Of a DNA stretch of 64,000 nucleotides, positions 11,286 to 23,640 are shown one piece after another (the first letter of the stretch is position 1; every line of letters starts with the position of its first letter). The notes below the pieces were generated by a model. The model was not told where the DNA came from, did no database searches, and saw only the letters and a list, made by a program, of their open reading frames with translations. Both the position numbers and the translations under genes were made by a program. The stretch is from contig OX359194.1 of NCBI GenBank assembly GCA_947172415.1, positions 2,542,001 through 2,606,000 of the forward strand, given 5' to 3'. Source of the stretch: Chondrosia reniformis (Eukaryota; Porifera; Demospongiae; Chondrillida; Chondrillidae).

Positions 11286-12640
11286 TCACCCTTCTTGGGT
11301 GATTGGGTATTTATACATTGAAAGAAATAACTGAAAAACAACCATTTTAAGTAATTCCAAATAAGGAGTCGCATGCATGCATGTTGGGTGGATAGGGACT
11401 CCTTGGTCCAAGTTGTAGGTCCTTTCTTGTTTAATGTGCAGGCTTTTCTTGATCTTCCTGAGCTTCAGTATTGGTTCTCTGTCCAGACAGTGTGCATGCA
11501 CCCTTCCAATTGATAGTGTATCCCATTAGCTGTGTGGACAGTGCATTGTTCTTGTCCCACTTCTGTACTGCTCTTTGATGTTCTGTGATCCTCACACTTA
11601 GGGGTCTTCCTGTCTCTCCAATGTAGACCTCCCTACAGTCTTCACAAGGGATCCTATAGATGACATCTTTGTTCCTGAACCTGAGTACATTCTTCTTTAG
11701 ATAGATATTATCTGTCTCAGAGTGCCACGTGCACTGCGTCTAAACACAGGCCATGTTTGAGGTAGATCTTCCCCATGCATGCAGTCTTTCTGTGCTCCCT
11801 TTGATGTATGGGAGGCTTATGATCTTCTTGTTGGCAGTTCCAGGTGGTGGTGTTGAGTCTTCAGTCATGTCTGGTGCTGGTCTTTTCAATATGGATACAG
11901 GGCTCTTCTAATCACTCTCTCTAGGCATCTATTCCTTTTGAAGGCAGGATATGACACACACATTGTGCTCTCATCCTCAGATAGCTGATGACTACTAACT
12001 TAGTGTTGCATGGGATCGATGGTGGTGGGAGCTGTAATTAATATACCCATATGTGTATGTCTTTAAAATTCTTTCTGTAGACCGTTCTTGTCAGTTTTCC
12101 TCCCTCTTTCTTTATGAGGACATCCAGGAAGGCTAGTGAGTGTTCCTCTTCCATTTCTCTTGTGAACTTGATGGAAAGTCTCTGGTTGTTGAGGTGTTGG
12201 TGGAGTGTTCTCAAGTGCTTCATTCCTGATGACAAAAGTGTCCATTCACATCTAAGCCATGCAAGTATGTGGCCTAATTGATGCCGTTGACAAGTCTTCC
12301 TCTTCAAAGTGTTCCATGTACAAGTTAGCGATCATAGGGGAGAGTGGGTTCCCCATGGCTGCTTCCTCCATTGTTTGTAGAACTGGTCTTTCCATTGGAA
12401 GTATGTTGTTGTTAGGCATCTAAGAAGAACTGTTCCTTAATTCTGTCGGTGGAGAGGGTTGTTCTCAGTCTTGATCTCTAATGACTCATGAATAGGTACC
12501 CTGATGAATAATTGTGTCACATCAAAACTCACCATGACAAAATTCTCTGGGAGGTGTAGGTGTGGATCTTGTTAACAAAGTCATGGGAGTCTTTCAGAGA
12601 TGACCTTGGTTAGTACTTGGTGCCCTATCTGAGTGCATAT
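11286..12640 (-). mobile_element. Decayed Penelope-like retroelement (RT plus GIY-YIG fragments)
   Basis: On the - strand, broken frames spell a reverse-transcriptase palm region with GNPLSPMIANLYMEHFE, then FTREMEEEHSLAFLDVL and VYRKNF near 12040-12170. Farther along (11530-11650) comes a GIY-YIG endonuclease pattern, IPCEDC followed by VYIGETGR and ITEHQRAV. RT followed by GIY-YIG is the signature of Penelope-like elements. Several stops and frameshifts separate the pieces, so it is inactive. Ends are not resolved. It lies between duplication units A and B. Confidence 0.8.
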
Positions 12641-13239
12641 ATATAGGGTATGCATGCAGTGCACGTCTCGGTTACACTGTGGAGTTATTTGACAAAAAGC
12701 TAATTATATGCTTACTACCATAATTTAGAGTAAACATACCATTAATTTTTTTCAAATGAACTACGTATATATAGCTATAATCAAAAACCATGTAGTGTCT
12801 GTGGTTAGGATGACCTTTTATAACACCACTGACTATATATTATATCTACTTATAGGTAACCCATACAATTACTTCATTGGCTCATGCACTCTTGTGGCAA
12901 ATCTCATTCTCCAGTGTCCAAGGTGCATGGTAATCAATTTGATATAGCATGAAACATATACAGCCAGGTTAATTTCAAAGGCCAGTGTTTTGAAACCTGG
13001 CAGTTCAAAGAGTTTCAAATACGGTCTAAGGTTCCATACCTTCTGAAACCTGATCATGACATTTGATCCTGTGAATGACAATCATATCCAACCTGTTGTC
13101 ACAACAAAACCTACTATAAAAATTAGTTAGTAGCCCTGAAACAAGTACTATACAAGCTAGCTATAGGGGCTCTAAGGTTTTAATTTGGAGCTCTTCACAT
13201 CAGTAGCAAATTGTTGATGATTACCTTGCATTCACTGAT

Positions 13240-13275
13240 TTAGCAGTCTGGCTACGCGAGACCAGTGTTCAAACC
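13240..13275. repeat. Hairpin repeat R4 (GTCTGGCTACGCGAGAC type)
   Basis: GTCTGGCTACGCGAGACC folds as a short stem (GTCT/AGAC) and recurs at 13685-13715, and inverted with a C-to-T-type change at 53873-53892 and 59476-59495 (GTCTCGCATAGCCAGAC). Probably the end of a transposon family. Confidence 0.45.
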
Positions 13276-13299
13276 ACTAAAAAATATTTAAAATGAAGT

Positions 13300-13480
13300 T
13301 AGAGGTATAGGAATGGCCAGTGTTGCAACAATGAATAGCACATCTAGAAAATGTAGAGAGTGATCATGAGAAATGCAGCATTACAGCACCGTGGCATACT
13401 GATAATAAAGTTACTTATCCATATACACATCTGTGTTTGGGCGCACTATGCATGGATAGGTGAAGTAGGGATGGTACGCC
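13300..13480. mobile_element. MITE M1 copy
   Basis: Contains ATGAAGTTAGAGGTATAGG, CACATCTAGAAAATG and CTGTGTTTGGGCGCAC, followed by GTAGGGATGGTACGCCC. These are the same blocks in the same order as in other M1 copies. It is moderately degraded. Confidence 0.5.
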
Positions 13481-13596
13481 CGTATACAGAAGTGAAGAGA
13501 AAGAAAATGAGCTAAGATTTAGAGTGAGAAAAATGTATATAGCCAAGCATTTGTTGACAGCTTGGTCCCACATGCAATGATCATGTACAGATGACA

Positions 13597-13660
13597 ATTT
13601 ACTGATGAAGGCTTCCGGATTGAAACGTTTACTATATACTCGTATTGCTGATGCTCAACC
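13597..13660 (+). repeat. Partial fold-back core CTGATGAAGGC...GATTGAAACG
   Basis: Single copy of the fold-back core (CTGATGAAGGCTTCCGGATT then GAAACG), without a clear second arm. It lies about 230 bp upstream of oxidase B. Confidence 0.4.
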
Positions 13661-13826
13661 ATTTCTATTATGATCTTGCACAGATTTAGCGGTCTGGCTA
13701 CGCGAGACCGTTCCGACCACTATATATAACTCTTCAGCACTATAGAATAAATTTAGTCAACTTTTAACGCCTTTTTGACTACAGAGGTCCCTTTGTTATC
13801 AGTTTCGTAAACAGTTCAGAGCTGTG

Positions 13827-15326
13827 ATGATCGTTTCCATAATAGTCACGCTATTTTTGCTAGCACTCCAGTTTCAAGTTGGACTCCTTCATGGTTTGCA
13901 ATGTAGCGAGTTAGACACCGATGTGTTGATCGTTGGAGCGGGTCTGGCTGGTATTCAGGCTGGTAGGAGGCTGTCTAGACGTTTCGACGACTTCATTATA
14001 CTAGAGGGGCAAAACGACATCGGGGGACGCATAAAAAATGTTCCGTTTCACGGAGCATCGATTGAAGTGGGGGCTAACTGGATTCAAGGATCTCGAGAAG
14101 ATGGTGACGAAGGACATCGCAGGAGGAATCCAATCCTTCATTTGAGGGATCGCTTCGGACTTCGTGGTAACTTCACCGATTACGATGATCTAACAATGTA
14201 CGTCAGCAACGGCGAGATTCCGCCGGACGAGATAGTTGATGAGTATTTTGAGGAACTAGAAAGCATTGTAGAACATTTAGAAGAGAACCTAGCAGATAGC
14301 CCCTCGGCGAGACATCTCTCTATACGACAAGCACTTCAGAGACAGAATTGGCGTCCAATATTTGAAGAATATGTCCATAACGGCACAGCAAAGTTTGATT
14401 TGGAAGCAATTAGATTGTTCGTTGAATGGTTGGAATTTGACTTTTGTTCCGCAGAGCGCCCAATGGGTACTTCGCTTTTCTACACTCTTCCACTGAGGAC
14501 ATATACACACTATGGTGAAGACGATTTCTTCGTTGCAGATCCAGATGGCTACAACAAGATTGTTAAAGGAATAGCAAATATATATCTAAGGCCCGATTAT
14601 AACACAGATCCACGATTGCACTTGAATGAAGTAGTGACCACAATTGAATGGTCAGATGCCTGCGTATGCGCTTCTACTAATGTTGGTCATTACTGTGCCA
14701 AGTACTTGATCTATACTGGCAGTCTTGGAACTTTGCAACAAAAAACTGTCAACTTTGAACCTGATTTACCAGTTGAAAAATGGAATGCCATCAATTCATT
14801 CACAATGGCATTATACTTGAAGATATTTGTCTACTTTGACATAGCTGATGATGAGATATTTTGGGATAACACAGAATTTGTTGGAATTGCATCAACAGCT
14901 CGAGGCTATTATCCAGTATTTGAACCCTTTAACGCTGGAAACGGAAGATTCTACCCAAACAATACTAAGATATTACTCTTTACAGCAACTGGTACAGAAG
15001 CTAAGCGTATATCACTCCAAGATCCAGTGGATACCATTGAAGAAATCTATGCGGTTCTTCAAGAAATTTATGGTGATAAAGCTAGAAAGCCTTCTGATAT
15101 AATAATTCCAGATTGGTATAAAAATCCATTGTTTCATGGTGCTTTTACTGTCTGGCCTCCAACATCAACACTTGCAACTTTTAAAAGATTGGGAAAGAAT
15201 GAAGGCCGTGTCTATTTTGGCGGGGAACATACTGATAGCAAATATTATGGCTTTGTTCATGGTGCTTTTGAATCTGGGAGAAGAGTAGGCAGGGAGGTTG
15301 CTATGGCATTACAAAAAAACATGTAG
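13827..15326 (+). CDS. Secreted FAD-dependent polyamine/amine oxidase-like protein, copy B (499 aa)
   Basis: Near-identical paralogue of copy A, with the same FAD motif (VLIVGAGLAGIQAG), GGR segment, YLKIFVYF lysine and terminal GGEHT signature. The ATG at 13827 starts a signal peptide that is the most diverged part (MIVSIIVTLFLLAL). Upstream DNA differs from copies A and C: it keeps only a short similar stretch around CAGAGCTGTGATG and lacks the LINE tail. A few replacements are visible in the mature part (for example ERS to EWS in the TTIE stretch). The frame is fully open and intronless. Family is certain, substrate unknown. Confidence 0.9.
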   Translation: MIVSIIVTLFLLALQFQVGLLHGLQCSELDTDVLIVGAGLAGIQAGRRLSRRFDDFIILEGQNDIGGRIKNVPFHGASIEVGANWIQGSREDGDEGHRRRNPILHLRDRFGLRGNFTDYDDLTMYVSNGEIPPDEIVDEYFEELESIVEHLEENLADSPSARHLSIRQALQRQNWRPIFEEYVHNGTAKFDLEAIRLFVEWLEFDFCSAERPMGTSLFYTLPLRTYTHYGEDDFFVADPDGYNKIVKGIANIYLRPDYNTDPRLHLNEVVTTIEWSDACVCASTNVGHYCAKYLIYTGSLGTLQQKTVNFEPDLPVEKWNAINSFTMALYLKIFVYFDIADDEIFWDNTEFVGIASTARGYYPVFEPFNAGNGRFYPNNTKILLFTATGTEAKRISLQDPVDTIEEIYAVLQEIYGDKARKPSDIIIPDWYKNPLFHGAFTVWPPTSTLATFKRLGKNEGRVYFGGEHTDSKYYGFVHGAFESGRRVGREVAMALQKNM

Positions 15327-16050
15327 AATCAAACAGTTCTGGACCCTCTATACCTGATGCTGATAATTTACGGCTATAACAATAATAGGTACTATACGTA
15401 ATAATAGTAGACACATAGATTATAAATTCTCTAGATTGATTTAATAATCAAAATTTCTGAAACTCATTGAAAATGTTTCATACATTTCTGTGAATGCTGA
15501 CACCAAGCATAATTTGCCCATGCATTTAACGGAGTTACAGCACAAAATGTACTTGAAAAAGGACTGGTTTACAAATTTGATGTAGAATTAATATAAAGTG
15601 ATTCTATCATCAGATTTATCAGAACACAAGTTAAAAAACACTTTTACATGCATGGGGCCCAGGCTACGGCCAACTAGAAACACATAGAGACAGTCCAGAA
15701 CACTGCTATTAGAAGGCATCTACTGTATAAAGAAGTATAAGCCTTTTTTACAGCACTTAAGAATGAATGTGGCTGGTTATAAATGTTGATATTGGATCCG
15801 AAACACTTCTAGATCTTCATGATACCAGAAAAGCATTATTTATGCATATAATTTTGCAGCCCATGTCATCTATATATCAAAACTCAAGCTTGCAGTTCTC
15901 AGTAATAAATTCAATACATGTATAGCATGCATGTGTATTATACAAACACAATAATTAATATAATTGTATATACGTATATACATGCACAATAATAATTGTA
16001 TATATTCAATTCCTGCTTATATATAGTTAATGCAGGGATATATAGTATTG

Positions 16051-18365
16051 TCACTGAAACACTTCAACAGTATGGGTGATGACAGCTCGGCATACTGGAC
16101 ATTCAGTTAATTTTTCTGCACATTCTTGACAAGTGATGTAATGTCCACAGGGACAGAAGGTGACATTGGTGAATCGGTCCATGCAGACCTTACAAATAAA
16201 ATTTTCGTTAATCTTTTCCACAAAGGGACGAACAACATTGAGTGATTCCTTAGTCAAGCCACTAATGTTTGTTTTCTTCTTATTCCCTTTAGTGTGACCC
16301 TTTCCATACCTTTTTACATAATATTTCTTTGCTGATTTGTTTTTACTGAGAAGGGATGACTTTTCCGTACCCTCGTGGTCAAAATTATTTGCACAGAATT
16401 CATCATATGTTTTTTCATTATTCACATCACTCAGGGACATTGATCTTTCAATGTCCCTGGTCTCCTTTCTTTTAAACAGTGGATGGCAATGTTGGTCATA
16501 AGAACTTTCTGAAGAGGCTGATACAGAGCTGTCTGATGGGGTCTGTAATATAGCGGTGATAAAGTTCTCAACAGAGGGTGAAAAACACCTCCAGAGGGGT
16601 TGATGAGTTGATTTGGGAGTCTCTTGGGTTTTCATGTCAGAAGTCACACTTGACAGAGCCACTAGCTCCCCATCTAAGGTCGGCTGTCTAGCAATGATTT
16701 CGCCCTCATTATGTCCAGGTACATCAGTTTGTGACTGTATCTGAAACTGCTGTGATCGGGTACGATGGGGTCTATGTGACTGTCCACGGAAGTTCTCTAG
16801 TGAAAGTTCACTTGTAGGATTCGCATCTCCAGAGACATCATCTCTTGTGTGTGCTCGTGGGTGTAAAACACGGTTCCTCCATCTACGCAGACTACTTTCC
16901 CTGAATTGTATTAGAGCAGTGAGGATTTGCATTTAATGCAATATACTTTCTATATAATTTGTAGCATCCATTTGGACTCATGTCATATGGGTCAACGTAG
17001 TATATAAAAATTGCCAAAAGAGGATATGTGTATGAAGTCATAACACCAGCATACTAATTATACTTCTTACGGTGTAATAAAATAGGAGATGTAAACTGTA
17101 TAATTCCTAAATAATCATCCTTAACTTGCCTTGGTCGCTGAAAGGCGGTCTCAATTTCAATCAATGATGGATGTACTTCTGCATGACCTGCACCATGATG
17201 TACAGGATTGGTAGGGTCTTCCCCATTCATACTGGCACCAACAGCTGGCTGACTCTGAACAGAAGAGCTGTCTGAATCAATTTCACTGGCAACACGCTCA
17301 ACATGTCTTAGTGTCAAAGGAAGCTGGTGTAATTTCCTCCAGTGGTATTGGTAGGACTCAGCTTTGGTACGAAGCAGATCAAAGTGGTATCGCTTGTCCA
17401 GTGGTTTGTGAAAAATGGCCTAAAAATTGTTAAATTTTAAATTTCTTATTACATATTGCTATATACATTTAACATATTGATTATATATACGTACGTACGT
17501 ATATGGATGCATTTTACAACATGATACAGCTACTTTAGAGTAAAAGGCCTAGGCCTATAGGGAACTAAACCTTTGGATGAGGATACAGAGGTTTCTCCTC
17601 CTAATTCTCTTCTTCTCCACTGAGCCATATACGTATATATATATATATCCAATGATTGGCTATATACACCTACTGTAGATGTATATACCTAGTTTATGCA
17701 TATGAATTTGAATTTTCCTTGTATATTTCTTTATGATAAATATATCAGGAACAAACAGGCCTTGCACACTTGCATACATTTACTGACCCTCTTCATTTTC
17801 TTGTAAAGTGATTCACTATCGTAATGCTCCAACACTCTGTAGTCTACAGCTTTTTGTGTATAGAAAGTGTGGTCTTCTGTCATATACCTGAACATCTGAT
17901 AGGCTTGCTTATGATTCATAGTCCTATATATACATACAATGCATATAGTGTATATGTACGTATACAAGTATTATATATATAAAGCATAAAAATACGCACA
18001 TATAATATAGTATGCAATATGCAAATATACGTATACAAGTACATCAATATACATATATATTATGCTGTTATGTAGTATGTAGTTAATATAACTATATAAA
18101 AAAACCTAACTACGTATATATTATCTAAACCCTTATCAGTTAATGTCACTATGGAACCTTGTATATATATGTTCCTGATTATTTCTGTACCAGGACAAGG
18201 ATTATTAACAAACAGTTAAAGCATGCAATTCTCTGTACCAACCAAAATGATAAACTGCAGTCAATTAGCTCCAATCCTCCAGATTCACCAATCCTACTTG
18301 TTTTGAACTTTATTTTCCATTTTGAATTGCAGTAACTTGCTTCCATTAGCAGTTGATATGGAATC
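16051..18365 (-). pseudogene. FERM-RING E3 ligase (MYLIP/IDOL-like), copy B: lacks exons 1-4
   Basis: Exons homologous to the last four of the intact copy C are present: 18243-18365, 17788-17923, 17130-17419 and 16051-16900 (RING exon, 293-codon open frame with an in-frame three-residue QHC insertion after SSYD). Homology stops near 18428, inside the intron before exon 5. The FERM N-lobe, middle lobe and the start of the C-lobe are therefore missing, and the sequence changes to a different repeat-rich block followed by collagen 2. Without a new promoter and start it cannot make a FERM protein. The RING part could still be expressed if transcribed from elsewhere. Confidence 0.75.
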
Positions 18366-18429
18366 CTAATTATAAAGACATACAGGAAGGTACATTATAC
18401 TGTACAGTGGTATACATATATGTACGTAA

Positions 18430-18974
18430 CCATAGGAAGCACACAGTCCAACTCTAAAGAGAAAATCTTTTACATTAGGAGGAATATATCTGTACTTATT
18501 AGTGTTCATTGACAATACTGCATGTTGTAAACTGTAATTTTGTCTTTTATACACTTTAGTCATGTCTTATATCATGAGTTTACCTAAATGTTTTGTACAA
18601 TTTATCTATGATAATACTCAGTACATGTGCAATAGATTGTGTAAACATGTGACATTATGGGCTAATCACATGCACACACACTTTGTTAAATGTCTTACCT
18701 AATATAAACTTCCACCAGTACATGTCTGATCCTTTTCCAACTGATCATGAGTTGTCTATATGTATGTTTGGAAGTCAAACCAGAAATAGGATACTAACTT
18801 CCCACTACATATGTTACTCTACAGTTTTAATAGTCCTATTTGGATATACTTCCGTACATAGTAGGTATATGAACAGTATATAGGAAAATGGTCTGACTAT
18901 GTGGCCATGGGACTGTGTGTGTATATATATATATATGGATATATATCCAAAAACCACATTCCACATATGAGCAG
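18430..18974. other. Junction between truncated FERM-RING B and collagen 2
   Basis: From about 18430 the sequence is homologous to 22045-22400 (AGGAAGCACA, CCAACTCTAAAGAG, TTTTACATTAGGAGG). From about 18785 it matches the region upstream of collagen 1 (AGGATACTAACTTCCCACTACATA). It contains no gene. Confidence 0.5.
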
Positions 18975-18982
18975 TATAAATA
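18975..18982 (+). promoter_or_regulatory. TATA box of collagen gene 2
   Basis: TATAAATA in the conserved block GCAGTATAAATACTAGTCC, about 100 bp before the ATG, as in the other three collagen genes. Confidence 0.6.
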
Positions 18983-19082
18983 CTAGTCCACTATCATTCT
19001 CAATCAGTAGAGCAGCTAGCTGATCTTGGAGAAACTAAAATACTACCTGAGATATCTGAGCCAATCTCCCTGTAACTACAAG

Positions 19083-20168
19083 ATGTTTCTACTAACTATA
19101 CTAGTTTTGACTGCTAATGTTGGCGCTCATGATCACGATCAGTGGAATGGGGGGAATTCAACATACTGTAACTATGAATCCCTGTGTATCATTCCTGGTC
19201 CTCCTGGTCCACCCGGTCCTCCTGGTCCTCCTGGTATGCCTGATCACTGTTCACCTACTACTACAGTCACTGAAACCGTTTGTATAACTGAGACTGCTAC
19301 TAGCACTACCTACTTACCTTCACCGAGTCCTTCACCAAGTCCTTCTCCATCAAGTTCTCCTTGTTTAGGTTCCAATCCAGACCATCCTGCTACTTCCTGC
19401 AATGCTATATACCAGAACAATAACCATTGTCCTTCTGGTCTCTATTGGATCTCCGCTAAATCATCTCCTCAACAAGTCTACTGTGATATGGATACCACAG
19501 CATGTGGAGTGAGAGGAGTCATGCGAATAGCTTATTTAAATACAAATGTATCGGATACCTGTCCCAGTAATCTTACTAAATATGAGGTCAATGGTAAAAC
19601 TATGTGTGGCAGACATAACAGTACTTTTGCCACTCAATCATGTAATTCAGTGTATTACCCCTCAAAAGGTGTAGAGTACAGTAATATCTGTGGTAGAGCA
19701 GTGGGGTATGCTTATAGTGGCGGGAACACATGTGCATTTTACTGGAGTAGTAGTAATCCTTCAATCAACGATCTCTATGCATCTGGTGTCACAATAACAA
19801 GAGGTCCTTCTAATGATCGTACTCATGTCTGGACTTATGCGAGTGGTTATAGAGACACCCCAGCTAATCATTGTAACTGTCCTTGTGCTCCAGGTGGAAC
19901 TGCTGCTCCCAGTTTTGTTGGAAACAACTATTTCTGTGAATCAGCCACAAAATCCTCACCGCAATATCAGTGGTACACTGACTACACAATGTGGCAAGGC
20001 AATTGTTATGAAGGTAGCAACTGTTGCCCCGATGATGGAAGACCATGGTTTAATGTAGACCTTGACAGTTATACTACTCAAGATATAGAAGTACGCTGGT
20101 GTGGATATAAAACAAATACATTCATTGACAACATTGCAACAGAGAAGTTGGAGATTTTTGTATACTAA
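19083..20168 (+). CDS. Small spongin-type (short-chain C4-like) collagen 2 (361 aa)
   Basis: Complete single-exon secreted collagen. It has a signal peptide from the ATG at 19083, a Cys segment, five Gly-Pro-Pro-type triplets, a Thr-rich linker, a short Pro-Ser repeat, the SCNAIYQ...CDMDTTACG segment and a Cys-rich C4-like C-terminal domain. That domain runs through VWTYASGYRD, PSFVGNNYFCES and GNCYEGSNCC and ends DIEVRWCGYK...LEIFVY. Compared with collagen 1 the ending is intact. The very short triple-helical tract suggests assembly rather than a fibre. The role as a spongin or matrix component is inferred from the family. The upstream in-frame codons (19026-19082) lack an ATG and are taken as 5' UTR. 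Confidence 0.85.
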   Translation: MFLLTILVLTANVGAHDHDQWNGGNSTYCNYESLCIIPGPPGPPGPPGPPGMPDHCSPTTTVTETVCITETATSTTYLPSPSPSPSPSPSSSPCLGSNPDHPATSCNAIYQNNNHCPSGLYWISAKSSPQQVYCDMDTTACGVRGVMRIAYLNTNVSDTCPSNLTKYEVNGKTMCGRHNSTFATQSCNSVYYPSKGVEYSNICGRAVGYAYSGGNTCAFYWSSSNPSINDLYASGVTITRGPSNDRTHVWTYASGYRDTPANHCNCPCAPGGTAAPSFVGNNYFCESATKSSPQYQWYTDYTMWQGNCYEGSNCCPDDGRPWFNVDLDSYTTQDIEVRWCGYKTNTFIDNIATEKLEIFVY

Positions 20169-20697
20169 TAAGAGAAGTAGTTTAATATACACACTCATTT
20201 TCATTCAAATCTAAGATTAACTGAACAGATCTAGAAGTTGTGGTTAACCCGATTATATCTGTCTCACATGCAATTTAAAATTACAAATACACTCAATGTC
20301 AAATAAATTAGATCTGCATGAGAGAATTTAGAAGCTATATATTCTTTTATTAAGTACATTCATATTCAAGTGTATTACCAATCTATCAACAAACAGGCAC
20401 TACAAACAAGAAGTTACAAGTTAATAATTGCTATCATGCTATCTTGCTGCTTGAGTGCCATCGTAACCTCTGCAGAATGGATAAAAAATAATATTTACTT
20501 TAGACTGAAAATTGGCTTAATTATTCAAACATTCATTTTAGTCAATAAATAATAAATATACACATATATACGTGGAGCTTACAATCTCAGTATCCACAGA
20601 TCAAAGATCTATATAATACTTTGCTGTGTAACATTACATAGTGATACATATAATAAAAACATTGACAAACAATTGCAACAAACAAACAAACAACAAA

Positions 20698-20850
20698 CAA
20701 AACTGAAATTTAAGTGACAGTGACAGACTTAACCATACACATCACTTCTATGTTTGGGCACACCAGTATCATGATAGCTGAAGTAGGGATGGTGCGCCCA
20801 AACATAGAAGTGATGTGTATGGTTAAATCACTTAAATTTCAGTATGCCTT
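20698..20850. mobile_element. MITE M1 copy, long near-perfect palindrome
   Basis: Arms CTGAAATTTAAGTGA and ACTTAACCATACACATCAC through CTATGTTTGGGC are mirrored by GCCCAAACATAGAAGTGATG and GGTTAAATCACTTAAATTTC. The loop holds TGAAGTAGGGATGGTG. This is the cleanest hairpin of the family here. Confidence 0.7.
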
Positions 20851-20979
20851 ATCACATGGTCACTATCTTGTTTCGCTACTTTTTCCAGATGTGTTTGTCA
20901 TTTGTTGCATGGGCCATCCCTACTTCTAATTTCATTTTTTAAAATGTTTTTATTTTGCTTGTTTCCCCCCTTTTTTCTT

Positions 20980-21475
20980 ATTAAAATTTATTTGGTAAGT
21001 GTTCTCTTGGCGATAAATTTGCAAAGAGAGAGAGAGAGAACATATAACCCAGAAATCTTAATTAGAAAATGGCGTCCGAAAAGGTCTCACTCTTAACACC
21101 TTCAGAAATAACATGCTTCGTGTAGAACGCGTTCAAACCTAGTGTAGCCTATTCCCTAGTTTAGGTTCGATTTGGTACGATTTGTATCAACGGGAATAAG
21201 TTATTTCCTTCGACACGAGCGGTAGCTCAAGAAAAGAAAGAATAAGAAGAAGAATAATAAGACCGAGAAAGCGAGGAATTTTTCAAGATGGCGGCTTTTG
21301 GTTTTTTCGTTCGCTGCTGGTCTTCCGCTTATTTAATGGTTATCTCTGAACTTTGAGTAAGTTATATTTTTGTTTAGAATTCAATTACAATTCGAGCGCT
21401 CCTTCACGACGAGTGCTACAGTCGATTTCACCGTGCACGTGACCATCTTTTTTTCTGGCCATCCCTACTATAGAG
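20980..21475. repeat. Dispersed non-coding repeat R2, copy
   Basis: Includes AAATGGCGTCCGAAAAGG, GTAGCCTATTCCCTAGTTT and a terminal GGCCATCCCTACTATAG. It shares blocks with 30320-30990 and 860-1095. No coding frame. The remaining stretch to 22440 holds AT-rich DNA with one weak exon-like segment near 21690-21783 (- strand). Confidence 0.5.
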
Positions 21476-22444
21476 TACTACCGTACTCTATGATATACAT
21501 ACCCCATACAATCAAGTATATGCTATTTACAGTGTAGGGGTGGCCTGAAGTTCCAAGTTCAATATCAATAAAAATAAATACAAAAGTTAGCAAATTGCAA
21601 TTGCCGTTTGTTGCAACATGATCAAATGATAAGTACATACAGTATACATACGTAGATTGTTTGAGGTGCTTAAAGACATACGTACTTGACATATATTTAG
21701 CAATTTTCCAATTAGTTTCCACAGAGAATGGACCTTCAACTTCAAGTCCATCCTCGGTCACAGTAGTAATTAAAACTTGTTAATTGCATGACATTCTTGG
21801 CAATAGAGCACCCAAGAAAAACACAACAATGATGAGTTCATAATTGAGAGGATCAACTCAAACATTGAACAATGAATGAAGCATACTCATAAGCTACTCC
21901 AATCATGTTAACATAGCCCAGAAACCTGCAACAATAGACAATAAAGTTCAGCAATGGGACACTTTTAAAAGAAGGACCAGAGTTATTAATGCAAGCTCCA
22001 TGCAAGCAATCTACTTAGTGTGTCAACCCATGGCTACAGGAAGAACTATAGGAAGCACATGTCCAACTCTAAAGAGAAAGCTTAATAAGTCTTTTACATT
22101 AGGAGGTATTATTGACAGTATATACTTGTAAACTGTATAATTTTTGTCTTTTATACACTGTTTACACTGTAGTCATTTCTTATAATATAGTCTATATAAT
22201 ATATTATTAGTTTCTGTATTATGAGTTTAATAAATGTATTATGCATATGCATACAGTTATCTATAAATAACGCTCGGTGCATGTGTAATGGAGATTATAT
22301 GTAAACATATGTATGGCTTATTGGGTTAGATTTCACATTTTACACGTTTATATATAATCACATGCATGTGCACATACACTTTGTTATATATGCACTATGT
22401 CTTATAAATAACCATGGTGGTTTATATAGGCTAACCATGCATTT

Positions 22445-22615
22445 AAAAATGAATTAGAAGTAGGGATGGCAGTGCTTCCAACAGTCACTAGAAAAAGTAT
22501 ACGTAGCAAAACAAGAAAGGGATCATATGACAAGGATAACCATACTGAAGTGTGACTTAACCATACACATCACTTTCCTTATTTGGGTGCACCATCCCTA
22601 CTTCAGTTATCCCGA
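22445..22615. mobile_element. MITE M1 copy
   Basis: AGAAGTAGGGATGGCAGTG at the left, CTTAACCATACACATCACTT in the middle and GGTGCACCATCCCTACTTC at the right match other M1 members. Confidence 0.55.
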
Positions 22616-23049
22616 TGCGCCCTTAATTTTGCATGGTTATATATATATATTAACTCATTCTCAAGGTATATACATCAAATTTGCTAAATATAGTTGTTAA
22701 CTGAGCTAGTATGATGATCGATCAATTTCATTGTACATGTGTAGCAGAAGTGCATATTATGACTGTCATAGCAAATTCAAACCCCTACCAAAAACCAAAA
22801 ACAGACCCAGACGCTGCACAAATGGCTAAAAACGCACTCCTTGTACCCACCTTTTGTAGGGCCAAAAAACGGACTCCCTGTAATACCAAAAAACACACCC
22901 CCAGGAGTCTGTTTTTGGTATATATTTCCAGGAGCCAATAGACTTCATCCTAGAACATTTTTGGAGATGGACCGGAGATGGATCTGCCACCTGTGGATTG
23001 GAAGTTCTGGAGAAGGGAAGTAAAATCAAATGGTTAGTTGACCTGAGGA

Positions 23050-23640
23050 AGACTCTAAAGGAACTGGGATGGGGAAATGTATAGTAGGGACAGAGGTGGG
23101 GAATATGTCTGTAGGGTATATAGAAGGGGCAGATGATTGATTGTAGTGTCTGGAGAGCGGTGAAGGCTAGATGGAAGGCAGACCTGGAGAAGAAACCGAT
23201 CACGAAGTGTTGAGGGAGATTGCAAGGGGAGATTATCCCAGATATGAGCTATAGATGTAGGTAATAAGAGGCTGAGAAGGATGCTGACCAAGCTTAGGGT
23301 AGGTATACAGCTAGCTGAGCTGAAGGAGGAGACAGGAAGATGGAGTGGTCTACCCAGAGAAGAAAGAACATGCCCTATATGCATGTTCTGTTCCAGGGAT
23401 TGAGGATGTAGAACACTTCATTCTAAAGTGTGAGCTCTGTAGAGGAACAGAAGGATCTCTTCTTGTTGTTACAGAGATTAGGGATGGAGGTGGAGCAGCA
23501 GGAAGACATTCAGAAGATAGCATCCATATTGCAAGTGGCAGCGAAAGAGAAGGAGTAGCAAGAATGATAGAAAAGATGTGTTCCAGTGTCAGACATAGCT
23601 ACTGTTATCTTGTACTTGTTATAATGTGTTTGTTTGTTTA
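23050..23640 (+). mobile_element. Decayed LINE tail, copy C (duplicate of 230-820)
   Basis: Almost identical to the block at 230-820, with the same EDVEHFILKCELC segment and the same interrupting stops. It shows that duplication copies A and C share DNA upstream of the oxidase that copy B lacks. R2 repeat follows at 23680-23925. Confidence 0.5.
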
